Positions 25,458 to 35,303 of a stretch of 64,000 nucleotides of DNA are shown in pieces. The notes beneath the pieces were generated by a model that saw nothing but the letters and a program-made list of their open reading frames with translations, made no database searches and was not told where the DNA came from. Source of the stretch: SKVR01 sp041642035 (GTDB lineage: Bacteria; Bacteroidota; Bacteroidia; Bacteroidales; UBA7960); assembly GCA_041642035.1 (NCBI GenBank), contig JBEPXC010000001.1, positions 7,263 to 71,262 on the forward strand. Direction: 5' to 3'. How positions within the stretch are numbered: the first letter of the stretch is position 1; each line of letters opens with the position of its first letter. Both the position numbers and the translations under genes were made by a program.

Positions 25458-26396
25458 CTATTTTTTGATTACCGTTTTGAAGTAAGCAATGGTTTCTTTC
25501 AATCCATCCTTCAACTTAACATCGGGTTCCCAATCTATAATCGATTGTATTTTCGATATATCGGGTTTACGTTGCAGGGGATCATTTTCCGGTAAGGGAT
25601 GATAGTTGATTTTTGATTTGGTTCCTGTAAGTTGAATGACCAGCTCTGCCAGCTGTTTAATGGTAAACTCATCGGGATTGCCAACATTTACAGGTCCGGT
25701 AATGGAGTCGGGAGTATCCATAAACTTTACCATAGCATCCAGCAGGTTATCGATATACTGAAAGCTTCGGGTTTGTGAACCATCGCCGTAAATCGTAATA
25801 TCCTTGTTTTGCAATGCCTGGATGATGAAGTTTGATACTACCCGGCCATCGTTGGGTTGCATGCGAGGGCCGTAGGTATTAAATATCCTGATAATTTTAA
25901 TGCGCACCTGGTTTTGCCGGTGATAATCAGCAAAGAGTGTTTCGGCACATCTTTTCCCTTCATCATAACAGGAACGGATACCAATAGGGTTAACATTTCC
26001 CCAATATTCTTCCACCTGGGGGTGTATTTCAGGGTCGCCATACACTTCACTGGTTGAAGCCTGCAATACCTTTGCCTTTACTCTTTTGGCAAGTCCCAAT
26101 ACATTAATGGCTCCCATGACGGAGGTCTTAATGGTTTTGATGGGATTATACTGATAGTGCACCGGAGATGCCGGGCAGGCCAGGTTGTAAATTTCATCTA
26201 CTTCAGCAAAAAACTCTTTGGTGATATCATGCCTTACCAGTTCAAAATATGGATTGCCCATCAAATGAACAATGTTTTGTTTGTTGCCTGTAAAGAAGTT
26301 ATCCAGGGCAATGATATCGTTTCCTTCCTTAAGGAGTTTTTCACAAAGATGTGAGCCAATGAATCCTGCTCCTCCAGTTATTAATATTCGCGCCAT
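25458..26396 (-). CDS. UDP-glucuronate decarboxylase (UDP-xylose synthase), extended SDR
   Basis: NAD-dependent decarboxylation of UDP-glucuronate to UDP-xylose, a precursor for polysaccharides. The 312-residue protein starts at MARILITGGAGFIGSHLCE with the GxxGxxG Rossmann motif, then DNFFTGNKQNIVHL, ACPASPVHYQYNPIKTIKTSV (a strong UXS signature), STSEVYGDPEIHPQ, the catalytic SCYDEGKRCAE (YxxxK), RIFNTYGPRMQPNDGRVVSNF and GDGSQTRSFQYIDNLLDAM. ATG 26396 is used; the longer frame to 26441 adds an unrelated lead. It stands alone, not within a visible polysaccharide cluster. Confidence 0.94.
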   Translation of the reverse strand: MARILITGGAGFIGSHLCEKLLKEGNDIIALDNFFTGNKQNIVHLMGNPYFELVRHDITKEFFAEVDEIYNLACPASPVHYQYNPIKTIKTSVMGAINVLGLAKRVKAKVLQASTSEVYGDPEIHPQVEEYWGNVNPIGIRSCYDEGKRCAETLFADYHRQNQVRIKIIRIFNTYGPRMQPNDGRVVSNFIIQALQNKDITIYGDGSQTRSFQYIDNLLDAMVKFMDTPDSITGPVNVGNPDEFTIKQLAELVIQLTGTKSKINYHPLPENDPLQRKPDISKIQSIIDWEPDVKLKDGLKETIAYFKTVIKK

Positions 26397-26631
26397 AGTC
26401 AGGGTAAAGGTTAATAATGTTATATAATTCGAAAAGGCCAAGAGTTTTCAACCATCAGCATCTTTGCTGCCCAACAGGGGGAAAGATGGGCAAAGATAAT
26501 GATTTGCTTCGATGGGGTAACATTATAAATGGCAGTGAATTGATTAAGTGCAATTCAGCAATAAAAGCAGTGCCAGGAAAAGCATAATAGAGCTACAAGC
26601 CTGGCAAGAGGAATTTGCACCCCTCTGTTGC

Positions 26632-27069
26632 TTAATGGTGTATAAGCTCAGAAAGCATTTCTTCATACCTTACCGCAAGATCATCCCGTTGTCTTTCAGA
26701 AAGGACATCCTGTGCTACTGGAAAAATGTCATCTTCTTCTTCATCAAGATGATGAATTACCATATCCCTGAGATCGCGGAAATTGCCACTCCAGTCATCG
26801 GAGTCGGGGTCTGACTCATCGAGCTTCTCGATCAGTTCATCAATGTCATGATGTTCAGCAATACTGTGTCTAGCTTCTTGCTGCGATTTATCGTCGGCCA
26901 ACAGGGCAATGTAAAAATACCGTTCTTCTGCGTTGGCATGTGCTTTGAGGGTTGTCCTGTAGTCTGAGTATAATTCTCTTCGCTGTGCAGGATCGTGTGC
27001 ATTCATAATTTGGTCTCCCAGCTCCCGGAGGCTGGTGTGGTCCCGTTTAATGATCTCGTAAATGTTCAT
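26632..27069 (-). CDS. Hemerythrin-like domain protein
   Basis: A 145-residue four-helix protein with the spaced histidine/glutamate pattern of hemerythrin HHE domains: KRDHTSLREL near the N-terminus, KAHANAEERYFY, IAEHHDIDELIEKL and MVIHHLDEEEDDIFPVA. These residues would bind a di-iron centre; such proteins sense or carry oxygen or respond to nitrosative stress. The acidic linker (DESDPDSDDW) is notable. Start ATG 27069 is chosen as the family begins MNIYEIIKRDH. Confidence 0.85.
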   Translation of the reverse strand: MNIYEIIKRDHTSLRELGDQIMNAHDPAQRRELYSDYRTTLKAHANAEERYFYIALLADDKSQQEARHSIAEHHDIDELIEKLDESDPDSDDWSGNFRDLRDMVIHHLDEEEDDIFPVAQDVLSERQRDDLAVRYEEMLSELIHH

Positions 27070-27132
27070 GATTTGGATTTTTAGATTATTAAATATTATC
27101 AGGCTGAAAAAAACGTTATCTGCTATTAACAT

Positions 27133-27598
27133 CAGCTATTAACCGATCAGAAAATATCCTGCCAAAGAAGATGCAAATTGCTTAAACAACAGATTGTGAG
27201 AATGTACGTGATTTTGGGACAGATGCCATATAAGAAGGAATGTAGAAAACTTCCACAACTATACCCCACCCAGGTTATTTTATGAGCTTGTTTTTGTAGC
27301 TTTTACCTTTATCCTGGTCAAGCAAGACTCTTATTATATCAAATGCTGGAAGCTGGAAGGAAGAGACCAGAAGGCTTTCCATTGCCGAAAAAAATCGGGA
27401 CAGGCTGTACGGAGGGCATGGAAACGTCTGTAACATAAGCTTTCCATAACAACTTTGTCAAATGTTATTCTTTTAGGGGTTATATTGCACAATAATGAGT
27501 GACTATTAACTGATAGTGTTATTTCACGCAATAAATATTGCTCATTTCCGTTAATATTATATGTCAATTTAACTTAGTTCAACTTCATCATATTCCTC
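27133..27598. repeat. Intergenic region with one REP-like repeat
   Basis: At 27370-27432 a diverged copy of the REP-like repeat is found (ggctttccattgccg, aatcgggacaggctgt, ggcatggaaacgtctg). The rest, to the hexosaminidase start, is AT-rich and must contain divergent promoters for the hemerythrin and hexosaminidase genes; I could not assign boxes with confidence. Confidence 0.5.
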
Positions 27599-29236
27599 AT
27601 GAAAGCAAAACTGTTTCCTCTCACGGTGGCATTAATCCTAACGCTAATGGTATCCACATCCATGGGAGTCAGAGCAAAGACCTCCATCATTCCTGAACCG
27701 GTGCAAACAGAAAGCAGACGGGGCAATTTCCGTTTGGCAGGAGAGCTGGATTTATTTGTACCTGCCGGAAACGACACCCTTGGCATGCATGGCAAATATC
27801 TGACAGAGCTATTAAGGCATATCCCCGGGCTTAAGCTTCAGGTACAACATTATGGGCCAGGCAGTGAATTGCCTTCCCGGGGTATCGTTTTTTCCACTGA
27901 TGCCAAAGAAGGAAAAGCCGAAGGGTACACCCTGGAGATACGTCCCAGACGTATACTTATTGTAGGTGATGATGCGGCAGGGGTATTTTATGGCATTCAG
28001 AGCCTGCGTCAACTGCTTCCGGCAGCCATAGAGGATGAACAAAAAGCCACCCCGCTAAGTAACCTTAAAATCCCTGCTATGTACATCCGTGATTATCCTC
28101 AGTTTAGTTATCGCGGTATGCATCTGGATGTAGCAAGACATTTCTTCGATGCTGATTTCATCAAGGAATATCTCGATATGATGGCTCTGCATAAAATGAA
28201 TACCTTTCATTGGCATCTTACCGATGATCAGGGTTGGCGCATAGAAATAAAAAAATATCCCTTGCTCACCGAAATAGGCTCACGAAGAAAAGAAACCCTG
28301 ATAGGCCATGGTGGCCGGCCACCTTTTGAATATGATGGCATTCCTTACGGTGGTTTTTATACCCAGGATGAGATACGTGAAATAGTTGCCTATGCCGCTG
28401 AAAGACACATTACCGTTATACCGGAAATAGAGCTCCCGGGGCATGCCTCGGCTGCTTTGGCTGCTTATCCCGGGTTGGGATGTACCCATGGTCCCTATGA
28501 AGTGGAAACCCGCTGGGGTATCTTTGAGGATGCTTTTTGCGCAGGCAACGATAAAACCTTTGCCTTTCTTGAAGGGGTGCTTTCGGAGGTGGTAGACTTG
28601 TTTCCTTCCAGGTATATCCACATTGGAGGAGATGAATGCCTGAAGAACCGTTGGAAACAATGCTCCCTATGCCAGACGCGCATGGAAACGGATGGTCTTG
28701 CCAATGAGCATGAGCTACAGAGTTATTTTATCAACAGGATAGAGAAATTTCTTCTTACCAAAAACCGCAATATCATCGGTTGGGATGAAATACTGGAAGG
28801 AGGTCTGGCGCCCCAGGCTACGGTAATGTCATGGCGGGGCATGCAGACTGGCATTGAGGCTGCCCAAATGGGACACGATGTAATTATGACACCCGTTAAC
28901 TATTGCTATTTTGATTACTACCAGGCCGATCCTGCCACACAACCCCTGGCCATAGGTGGATATCTAACCCTGAGGCAAGTGTACAGCTTTAAGCCTGTTC
29001 CGCCGGAGCTCAATGAAAAAGAAGCCCTCCATATACTGGGGGGACAAGGGAATGTATGGACCGAATACATAAAAACACCGGAGCATTTGGAATACATGGT
29101 TTTCCCAAGAGCCATAGCCCTGGCAGAAGTGTTATGGACTCCTACAGCACAACAGAATTTTGATGAATTTACCTCAAGGCTTGAGGTGCATAAGGACAGA
29201 CTAGATGCACTGGGGCTGAATTATTTTAAACCCTGA
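27599..29236 (+). CDS. Beta-N-acetylhexosaminidase (GH20)
   Basis: A secreted or periplasmic glycosidase of 545 residues that releases terminal N-acetylglucosamine or N-acetylgalactosamine from glycans. After a signal peptide (MKAKLFPLTVALILTLMVS...RA) comes the GH20b domain (about 30-160), then the GH20 barrel with YRGMHLDVARHFF, MALHKMNTFHWHLTDDQGW, IPEIELPGHASAALAAYP, the catalytic Asp-Glu pair in HIGGDECLKNRW, IGWDEILEGG, and GGQGNVWTEYI. All key residues are present. It lies alone between divergent or convergent neighbours; a role in host or environmental glycan use or wall recycling is inferred. Confidence 0.95.
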   Translation: MKAKLFPLTVALILTLMVSTSMGVRAKTSIIPEPVQTESRRGNFRLAGELDLFVPAGNDTLGMHGKYLTELLRHIPGLKLQVQHYGPGSELPSRGIVFSTDAKEGKAEGYTLEIRPRRILIVGDDAAGVFYGIQSLRQLLPAAIEDEQKATPLSNLKIPAMYIRDYPQFSYRGMHLDVARHFFDADFIKEYLDMMALHKMNTFHWHLTDDQGWRIEIKKYPLLTEIGSRRKETLIGHGGRPPFEYDGIPYGGFYTQDEIREIVAYAAERHITVIPEIELPGHASAALAAYPGLGCTHGPYEVETRWGIFEDAFCAGNDKTFAFLEGVLSEVVDLFPSRYIHIGGDECLKNRWKQCSLCQTRMETDGLANEHELQSYFINRIEKFLLTKNRNIIGWDEILEGGLAPQATVMSWRGMQTGIEAAQMGHDVIMTPVNYCYFDYYQADPATQPLAIGGYLTLRQVYSFKPVPPELNEKEALHILGGQGNVWTEYIKTPEHLEYMVFPRAIALAEVLWTPTAQQNFDEFTSRLEVHKDRLDALGLNYFKP

Positions 29237-29276
29237 AGGCTGCCTCTACACCTTACTAATTAAGAGAGGCAAACCA

Positions 29277-29732
29277 TTACTGCCTCAATTGTCTGTCTCT
29301 GGTCCAGGCAGTTGACCGGCCCATAAAACGCATACCCATCACAAAGCCTTTGATGTTTAGGTTGTTATCACCATCCAACCACATAAAAGCATCATAGGTC
29401 TTGCCACTTTCAGGATCATAGATGGTGCCTCCGGTCCATTCTTTTGAAGAAGCATCATAGCTAAAATCCTTCAACAGCACTATGCCCTTCAGCGGTCTGT
29501 TTCTTAGGCTTTGGCTTGGATTTTCCTTGTCTTTCTTTGGCCTGCCTGCTTCATCAAGAGGTTCATCAAGCCACACCAGTTTGCCTTGGTACTCGCCCGA
29601 AGGAGTTTTGTAAATCTCTACCTGAGAGGTTTTCTTCTCGGTAATCCAAAAACCAACTACCTTATCTGATTGTGCATTTGCCTGCAATGTAGCAAACAGG
29701 AAAAGGGAAATAATGATAAGCATTTGTTTCAT
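29277..29732 (-). CDS. DUF2147 domain protein, secreted
   Basis: A 151-residue protein with a signal peptide (MKQMLIIISLFLFATLQANA). DUF2147 features are VVGFWITEKKTSQVEIYKT, GEYQGKLVWLDEP, NRPLKGIVLLKDFSY, WTGGTIYDPESGKTYDAFMWL and LNIKGFVMGMRFMGRSTAW. The fold resembles small beta-barrel lipid-binding proteins; function is unknown. ATG 29732 places the signal peptide properly. The gene is convergent with the hexosaminidase gene (40-bp gap). Confidence 0.85.
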   Translation of the reverse strand: MKQMLIIISLFLFATLQANAQSDKVVGFWITEKKTSQVEIYKTPSGEYQGKLVWLDEPLDEAGRPKKDKENPSQSLRNRPLKGIVLLKDFSYDASSKEWTGGTIYDPESGKTYDAFMWLDGDNNLNIKGFVMGMRFMGRSTAWTRDRQLRQ

Positions 29733-29900
29733 AATAAATATGATTAAAGGTGCAATGAATTTATTTCTATCCAGGAAAGATATGTCTTCCTTAAACGTAC
29801 GTGTAAAAGTAAAAAATTTCAGCATTCATTCTTATGGAAGATCGTTTTTTTCTTTTGATGAGTGGTAATACTTCCGCAAAATAATCCCTAAATTTGTCTG

Positions 29901-31073
29901 ATGCAACAACAAGCTATAGAAACATTCCTGGAAAAACTTAGCGATAACTTCCATGCTGCCATGCTTGTGAAGATAAGCCTGAGCAAACAACGCAACAAAA
30001 AGTCCGACCTGAAAAATATCATCATCAGCCCGGTACAGCTTAAAAGTGGCATGATGCTCAATTTCGTCTATCGATATACTACAAACGATGTTACCAAAAA
30101 CTATTCTCTCAACCAAGCCGTTGATTTGATTAGGGAGATGCTTAAGCGTGAGTTTTATCATGCCGATATGTACGTTAAGGGAGAAAACATCCGGCTATTG
30201 TTTAACAAAAAAGAGGAAGCAAAAATATTGAGCCGCAAAGTAGAGACGCCCACCCCAATATCCTTTTCCCATAATCGTAGTAAGGAGCGCATTATTGAAA
30301 CGCATGGCAATATCTGGCTGAGGGAGCTTAATGTTATTAATCAGGCATGGGAGGTTCGGCATGAGATGAAAGATAAATACCTTCAAATCAATAGATATAT
30401 AGAATTGCTGGAACCCGAAATTGCACAGCTCTCCCAACGTGATAAACTGGTTGTAGCCGACATGGGCTCAGGCAAAGGCTATCTTACCTTTGCACTATAT
30501 GATTACCTTCAAAGAAAGTATGCAGACGGGGTGAAGATGCTAGGGGTAGAGTTCAGACAGGAATTGGTTGATGTATGCAACGAGATTGCTGTCAAAGCTG
30601 AGTTTGATCAGCTAAAGTTTATTCAGGGTACTATAGAGGAAACGGATCTGCCCGAATTGGATATTCTCATTGCCCTGCATGCCTGCGACACCGCTACAGA
30701 TGAAGCCATCCACCGTGGGATATCATCCAATGCTGCTTTAATAGTTTGTGCCCCATGCTGTCATAAGCAAATAAGAAAGGAAATGCATCCTAAAAATGAA
30801 CTATCGGCCATGCTTAAGCATGGACTGCTCATGGAAAGACAGGCAGAGCTGATTACCGATAGTCTGCGGGCCCTTATTATGGAGGCCCATGGCTACAAAA
30901 CCAAAGTCTTTGAGTTTATTTCTTCAGAACATACCTCTAAAAACGTGATGATTATTGGTCGCAAAATTCACGATCTTCCCCCACAGCGAGATGCTATTCT
31001 AAGCACTATCGCAGGCATAAAGGAACGGTTTGGCATTCAGAAGCATTTCCTGGAAGAACTCTCAGGAATGTAG
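29901..31073 (+). CDS. SAM-dependent methyltransferase (Methyltransf_32 type)
   Basis: A 390-residue cytoplasmic protein. The N-terminal 130 residues form an uncharacterised domain. The Rossmann-type methyltransferase follows: VVADMGSGKGYLTFALYDYL is the SAM-binding motif I, MLGVEFRQELVDVCNEIA motif II, and LDILIALHACDTATDEAI with APCCHKQIRKEM are the signatures of the group that includes GSTCD-type and rRNA-methyltransferase-like proteins. The substrate is unknown; nucleic acid is plausible. Its last 12 bases overlap the end of the convergent glycosyltransferase gene. Confidence 0.82.
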   Translation: MQQQAIETFLEKLSDNFHAAMLVKISLSKQRNKKSDLKNIIISPVQLKSGMMLNFVYRYTTNDVTKNYSLNQAVDLIREMLKREFYHADMYVKGENIRLLFNKKEEAKILSRKVETPTPISFSHNRSKERIIETHGNIWLRELNVINQAWEVRHEMKDKYLQINRYIELLEPEIAQLSQRDKLVVADMGSGKGYLTFALYDYLQRKYADGVKMLGVEFRQELVDVCNEIAVKAEFDQLKFIQGTIEETDLPELDILIALHACDTATDEAIHRGISSNAALIVCAPCCHKQIRKEMHPKNELSAMLKHGLLMERQAELITDSLRALIMEAHGYKTKVFEFISSEHTSKNVMIIGRKIHDLPPQRDAILSTIAGIKERFGIQKHFLEELSGM

Positions 31074-31979
31074 CGATTTCTTTTGGTCTTTCCATTGGCT
31101 GCAAAGACTTCCTAGCTTATATAAATCCAGTATTGCTAGTTTAGGATGATGACTTCTTAGATTTTTGACCAGTGCAGGCTCAAAAACGCTAAACATCAAA
31201 CCCACAAAGGCACATAATCCCAGTTTGCGCAAAAGCCTCCATGCTTTGAGCAGTTTCGCCATCTCTACCAGGCATCTGTCTTCATTAACCAACCTATAAA
31301 TGGTGAGTAAATTGTAGGTGCCTTCTTTTGTTTTAACCAAAAAATCATCAGCAGACTGCAACCCCATATGCAGCAAAGGATTGTCAATATGAGTGGTTTT
31401 TATGTTATTTTTAAGAAGTTCCAGTCCGAATAAGGTATCTTCATGCCCATATCCTCTCAGCCTTTCATTAAATCCAATTCTTCTTATGATTTTTGATGAA
31501 ATCATGAAGTTATTGGACATAAAGGAGTGGTTTGGTTTATGTGCCCGCTGATGATGGGGTTTAACCTCACGTTTGCTTCCAAAGAGCCAATGAAGATAGG
31601 TTTGCTCGGAGGGTGGACGGGAAAGATAGCTTGTTCCGCCACAAATTACCCCTTCAACTTCAGTATGGAATAAATAACGTTTAATAAATTGAGTATCTGG
31701 ACAGGCCGAATCGCAATCCATGAAAATAAGCCATGGGAAACGGGCTTTTTGGGCCAGCATATTTCTGATTCGGCTTCGGCCTATATTGGCATCCAGCTCT
31801 TCGAGCATTACATTGGCCAGGGCCATGCATTCTCTGTTCTTTTGTCTATAGATCTCACGCGAACCATCATCGATAAGCAATATTTCAAAGGGTATCGCTG
31901 CTTCCGTTGCCTGTTGGTGAAGGCTTTTCACCATAGGACGAACATCGTAGTTGTATATTGGGATGCAGAGTGAAATCAT
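31062..31979 (-). CDS. Glycosyltransferase family 2
   Basis: A 305-residue GT-A fold enzyme: ISLCIPIYNYDVRPMVKSL (donor-binding start), EILLIDDGSRE, LDANIGRSRIRNMLAQ, the metal-binding FMDCDSACPD (D-x-D), GYGHEDTLFGLELLKNN (catalytic ED) and a short hydrophobic C-terminal segment (LGLCAFVGLMFSVFEPAL) that may attach it to the membrane. It probably transfers a sugar to a surface glycan. It follows trkH on the same strand after about 70 bp but is unlikely to share its function. Confidence 0.87.
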   Translation of the reverse strand: MISLCIPIYNYDVRPMVKSLHQQATEAAIPFEILLIDDGSREIYRQKNRECMALANVMLEELDANIGRSRIRNMLAQKARFPWLIFMDCDSACPDTQFIKRYLFHTEVEGVICGGTSYLSRPPSEQTYLHWLFGSKREVKPHHQRAHKPNHSFMSNNFMISSKIIRRIGFNERLRGYGHEDTLFGLELLKNNIKTTHIDNPLLHMGLQSADDFLVKTKEGTYNLLTIYRLVNEDRCLVEMAKLLKAWRLLRKLGLCAFVGLMFSVFEPALVKNLRSHHPKLAILDLYKLGSLCSQWKDQKKSLHS

Positions 31980-32051
31980 AGAATGGCTTAATGTTATTGT
32001 TTAATTCATGTTAAGTTCTCATAGTATTATTCTCTAAACCCTTATATTAAT

Positions 32052-33515
32052 TTATTTCTTCCAGAAGGAAGGAGTTAGCAATATCAATACGGTAAACAGT
32101 TCGAGACGTCCTAACAACATAAAGAAGCTCAGTATCCATTTGCCTGTTGCAGGAATTTGCGAATAGTTGTCTATGGGGCCGACATTTCCTATGCCGGGGC
32201 CAATGTTTCCAAGCGTAGCAGCTGTAGCACCCAGTGCAGTTTTGAAATCCAGTCCCAGCACAGACATCACAGCACCTCCAATCATGAAAACCATGATGTA
32301 CAGCAGAAAGAAGGCCAAAAAGTTGTATATAATCTCGGGGGCAATGGTTTTTCCATCAAAGCGTGTGGGCAGCACCGCGTTGGGATGGATAAGGCGCTTA
32401 AACTCCTGAGAACTGTTTTTGAACAGCAACAGGTGCCTTATCATTTTCATACCTCCCGCTGTAGATCCAATACATCCACCAGTAAACATAAGCAGAAATA
32501 AAATAAACCAAAGAAAACCTTTCCATTCCAGATAATTTGCTGTGATGAAACCTGTGGTAGTGACGATAGACACTATTTGGAAAAGACTGTCTCTGAAAGA
32601 TTTTTCCAGTCCCAGATGATGAAAGAAGAACAGACTTAGGGTGAAAATTGCGGCAAAGCTAAACATCAAAATAATATAGAAGCGAAACTCCTCATTGGAG
32701 AATAATGCCTTGAACTGTCCCTTTAAAAGAAAATACAGGAGGCTGAAATTGGTTCCGGCAACAATCATAAAAAAGATAATCACATAATGCGTATAATTGC
32801 CATAGGCAGCAATACTGGCATTGCGTGTAGAAAAACCTCCTGTGGCCATAGTGCTGAACGAGTGATTTATGGCATCAAAAAAGTCCATCTCTCCCAACAT
32901 AAGCAGGAAGCAAAGCAAAGCAGAAAAAAACACATAGATTAACCATAATCGTTTTGCCGTTTCGGTGATACGGGGGTGAAGCCTGCTGGGTGTGGTGCCG
33001 GGTGCCTCTGCAATGAAAAGCTGCATTCCCCCTACACCCAATATGGGAAGTATGGCTAAGGTTAATACAATGATACCCATTCCACCCAGCCAATGGGTGG
33101 TGCTGCGCCAGAATAAAAGGCTGCGTGGCATCACCTCGATATCCGTAAGTATTGAAGCCCCAGTAGTGGTAAAACCTGACATGGTTTCAAAAAAAGCATC
33201 GGTAAAAGAGGGTATATGGCCTGAAAGATAAAAAGGGAGAGAGCCAAAAAGTGAGATGAAAATCCAGGTAAAAGTAACAATTACATAACCTTCCTTTTTT
33301 CCTATGTTTTTTTGATCGTTTTTCCGGGTCAGATAATAAAAAAGCACTCCTACACCAAAGGTTATAAATGCACTGATGAGTATAGCCTGATAGGTATTCT
33401 CCTGATAAATGATATCCCAGGCTGCACTAGCAGCCATAAAAGCCGAGAGGATCATCAGTAAGGTACCGATGAATTTGATGATTAAGCGTAAGTTGATATC
33501 CGAACGTGTAGTCAT
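32052..33515 (-). CDS. trkH: TrkH family potassium uptake protein
   Basis: The channel-like membrane subunit of the Trk potassium system, 487 residues and about ten hydrophobic segments. Selectivity-filter-like loops recur: ETMSGFTTTGASIL (first), FSTMATGGFSTRNAS (second), VSIVTTTGFITANY (third) and LGATAATLGNIGPGIGNVG (fourth). Other family signatures are WRSTTHWLGGMGIIVL and GGCIGSTAGGMKMIRHL. The preceding gene is trkA, 19 bp upstream, so both are likely made from one transcript and form one complex at the inner membrane. Confidence 0.95.
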   Translation of the reverse strand: MTTRSDINLRLIIKFIGTLLMILSAFMAASAAWDIIYQENTYQAILISAFITFGVGVLFYYLTRKNDQKNIGKKEGYVIVTFTWIFISLFGSLPFYLSGHIPSFTDAFFETMSGFTTTGASILTDIEVMPRSLLFWRSTTHWLGGMGIIVLTLAILPILGVGGMQLFIAEAPGTTPSRLHPRITETAKRLWLIYVFFSALLCFLLMLGEMDFFDAINHSFSTMATGGFSTRNASIAAYGNYTHYVIIFFMIVAGTNFSLLYFLLKGQFKALFSNEEFRFYIILMFSFAAIFTLSLFFFHHLGLEKSFRDSLFQIVSIVTTTGFITANYLEWKGFLWFILFLLMFTGGCIGSTAGGMKMIRHLLLFKNSSQEFKRLIHPNAVLPTRFDGKTIAPEIIYNFLAFFLLYIMVFMIGGAVMSVLGLDFKTALGATAATLGNIGPGIGNVGPIDNYSQIPATGKWILSFFMLLGRLELFTVLILLTPSFWKK

Positions 33516-33534
33516 AATATATCAGACGATGTTT

Positions 33535-34875
33535 CTAACTTCTGAACATTCTGTCGACGGCATCAAAAGCTTCGGGCATGGTAAAGACCACTACATGATC
33601 TCCTGCCTGTATTTGCAAATCGCCGGTGGCTATGATGCCCCGGTTATCTCTGATAATGCCTCCTATAATAGCTGCATGGGGGAATTTAAGCTTGCTTATG
33701 GGCTTACGTGTGATGGGAGAATTGGCCTTTGCCAGAAATTCAAATATTTCAGCATCAATACCGTTAAGACATTTGGTAGAAATAACCTCTGCTTTCATGG
33801 TGAAGCGAATGATATAACTGGCAGTAGCTAACTTTTTGTTGATGATGGTGTCGATGCCAATGTTTTGAGAAATCTCAATAAAATTTATGTTTTCGACCAG
33901 TGCGATGGTTTTCCTTACCCCATATTTCTTGGCCAGCAAACAGGTCAGGATATTGGTTTCTGAGTTGCTGGTAACGGCAATCACTGCATCCATAGCCTGT
34001 ATGTTTTCTCTCTCGAGCAAGGCCACATCATGTGCATCGCCATTGATGATCATGGTGTTTCTGAGCTCATCGGCCAACACAGACGATCTGCCTGGATCAA
34101 TTTCTATAAGCTTGAGCTTGTAATCTTTCTCCAGATTTTTGGCCGTTAGGCTTCCTATGGCTCCTCCACCAAAAATCATGATGTTGTTGATGCTAAAACT
34201 GGCCTTGCCACCCAATCGGAGTAAATGATTGATTCCTTCGGGTTTGGTAACCACATAGGCCAGGTCATTCTTCTCGAACACATCGTCTCCACGAGGAATC
34301 ACTGTCTTTGATTTACGATGAAGGGCTACAGCACGAAAATCCAACTCTTCGTTTTCCAGGGCAATCTGGTTAAGACTCTTACCCAGTACCAGTGCATCCT
34401 GACTAAGGCGAATGAGCATGAGTGAGAGTTGCTGATTGGTAAAATTAAAAATCTCTGTAGCGGCGGTATTGACAATAAGATTGGTGATTTCTTTGGATGC
34501 AATTTTTTCCGGACAGACGATAAAATCAACCCCAAGGTTTTTATACATGTCGCGGCTTTCTCCAATGGAGTATTCGGTTTCATTTACCTTGGCAATGCAT
34601 CTTTTGGCCCCCAGGTTTTTGCCCAGAATGCAGGCCAGCAGGTTGATTCGTCCACTCAGGAATACCGAAATGAACAAATCTGCCCGTTTAATATTTGCAC
34701 GTTTCAGGTCTGCGATGGAAGTAGGATCACCTGAGTAGGTCATTACATCAAGGTTCTGACTTACCATGTTTACCTGTCCTTCAGGATAAAACAGGGTAAT
34801 GTTATGGTTCTCATCGTATAATAAACGGGCCAGGTGAATGCCTATTTCGCTGTCTCCTGCAATTAAAATGTTCAT
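33535..34875 (-). CDS. trkA: Trk system potassium transporter regulatory subunit TrkA
   Basis: The cytoplasmic, nucleotide-binding subunit that gates TrkH. From ATG 34875 the protein has 446 residues in the standard two-fold arrangement: RCK_N (MNILIAGDSEIGIHLARLL), RCK_C (about 135-215), a second RCK_N (NIMIFGGGAIGSLTAKNLE, about 225-345) and a second RCK_C (about 365-446, ending AGDHVVVFTMPEAFDAVDRMF). Both NAD-binding glycine motifs are present (GDSEIG in the first is slightly unusual). It is the first gene of the trkA-trkH pair. Confidence 0.95.
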   Translation of the reverse strand: MNILIAGDSEIGIHLARLLYDENHNITLFYPEGQVNMVSQNLDVMTYSGDPTSIADLKRANIKRADLFISVFLSGRINLLACILGKNLGAKRCIAKVNETEYSIGESRDMYKNLGVDFIVCPEKIASKEITNLIVNTAATEIFNFTNQQLSLMLIRLSQDALVLGKSLNQIALENEELDFRAVALHRKSKTVIPRGDDVFEKNDLAYVVTKPEGINHLLRLGGKASFSINNIMIFGGGAIGSLTAKNLEKDYKLKLIEIDPGRSSVLADELRNTMIINGDAHDVALLERENIQAMDAVIAVTSNSETNILTCLLAKKYGVRKTIALVENINFIEISQNIGIDTIINKKLATASYIIRFTMKAEVISTKCLNGIDAEIFEFLAKANSPITRKPISKLKFPHAAIIGGIIRDNRGIIATGDLQIQAGDHVVVFTMPEAFDAVDRMFRS

Positions 34876-34926
34876 TCGAAACTTATTTATTTTTGGGTAA
34901 TTACCTTTGCTGAGCTCGCTTTTCAA

Positions 34927-35232
34927 GCCCCGTTGGTCTGATAGCCTGACTTACATTTCAGCGAGAGAACTCGCATAAAGAACTATTTTCCATAATTATT
35001 TACTCCCAGGTACTCATGCAATCTTCAATAGATCATAATTCTTAAATGTGCTTAGAGGTGGTCGCTTTCTTTCCTGCCTTTTATCACATAAGCAATAGGG
35101 TATTCCACTATTTTTCAAATTGGTTTAGCCTGCAAAGATACACCCCTTTTAATAAATATCCGTAAGCAATTTAATTATTTGAACATGGTTCGATAAGAAT
35201 GTTGATTTTTTGATTGTCCCTTTTGTTGATGT
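34927..35232. other. Divergent intergenic region between trkA and the deleted kinase gene
   Basis: AT-rich sequence without a supported gene or clear hairpin. It should contain the trkA promoter on the minus strand, which I could not place. Confidence 0.35.
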
Positions 35233-35266
35233 TTTGATCTATTGTAAGCTAAAATCTCTATTTTTG
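35233..35266 (+). promoter_or_regulatory. Probable promoter of the deleted kinase gene
   Basis: TTTG at 35233-35236 and a perfect TAnnTTTG box (TATTTTTG, 35259-35266) are 22 bp apart, slightly longer than the usual 19-21. The ATG is at 35304. Confidence 0.45.
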
Positions 35267-35303
35267 AATAAAAATTTGTGCCATTCCCACTTAAAACTCA
35301 ATT

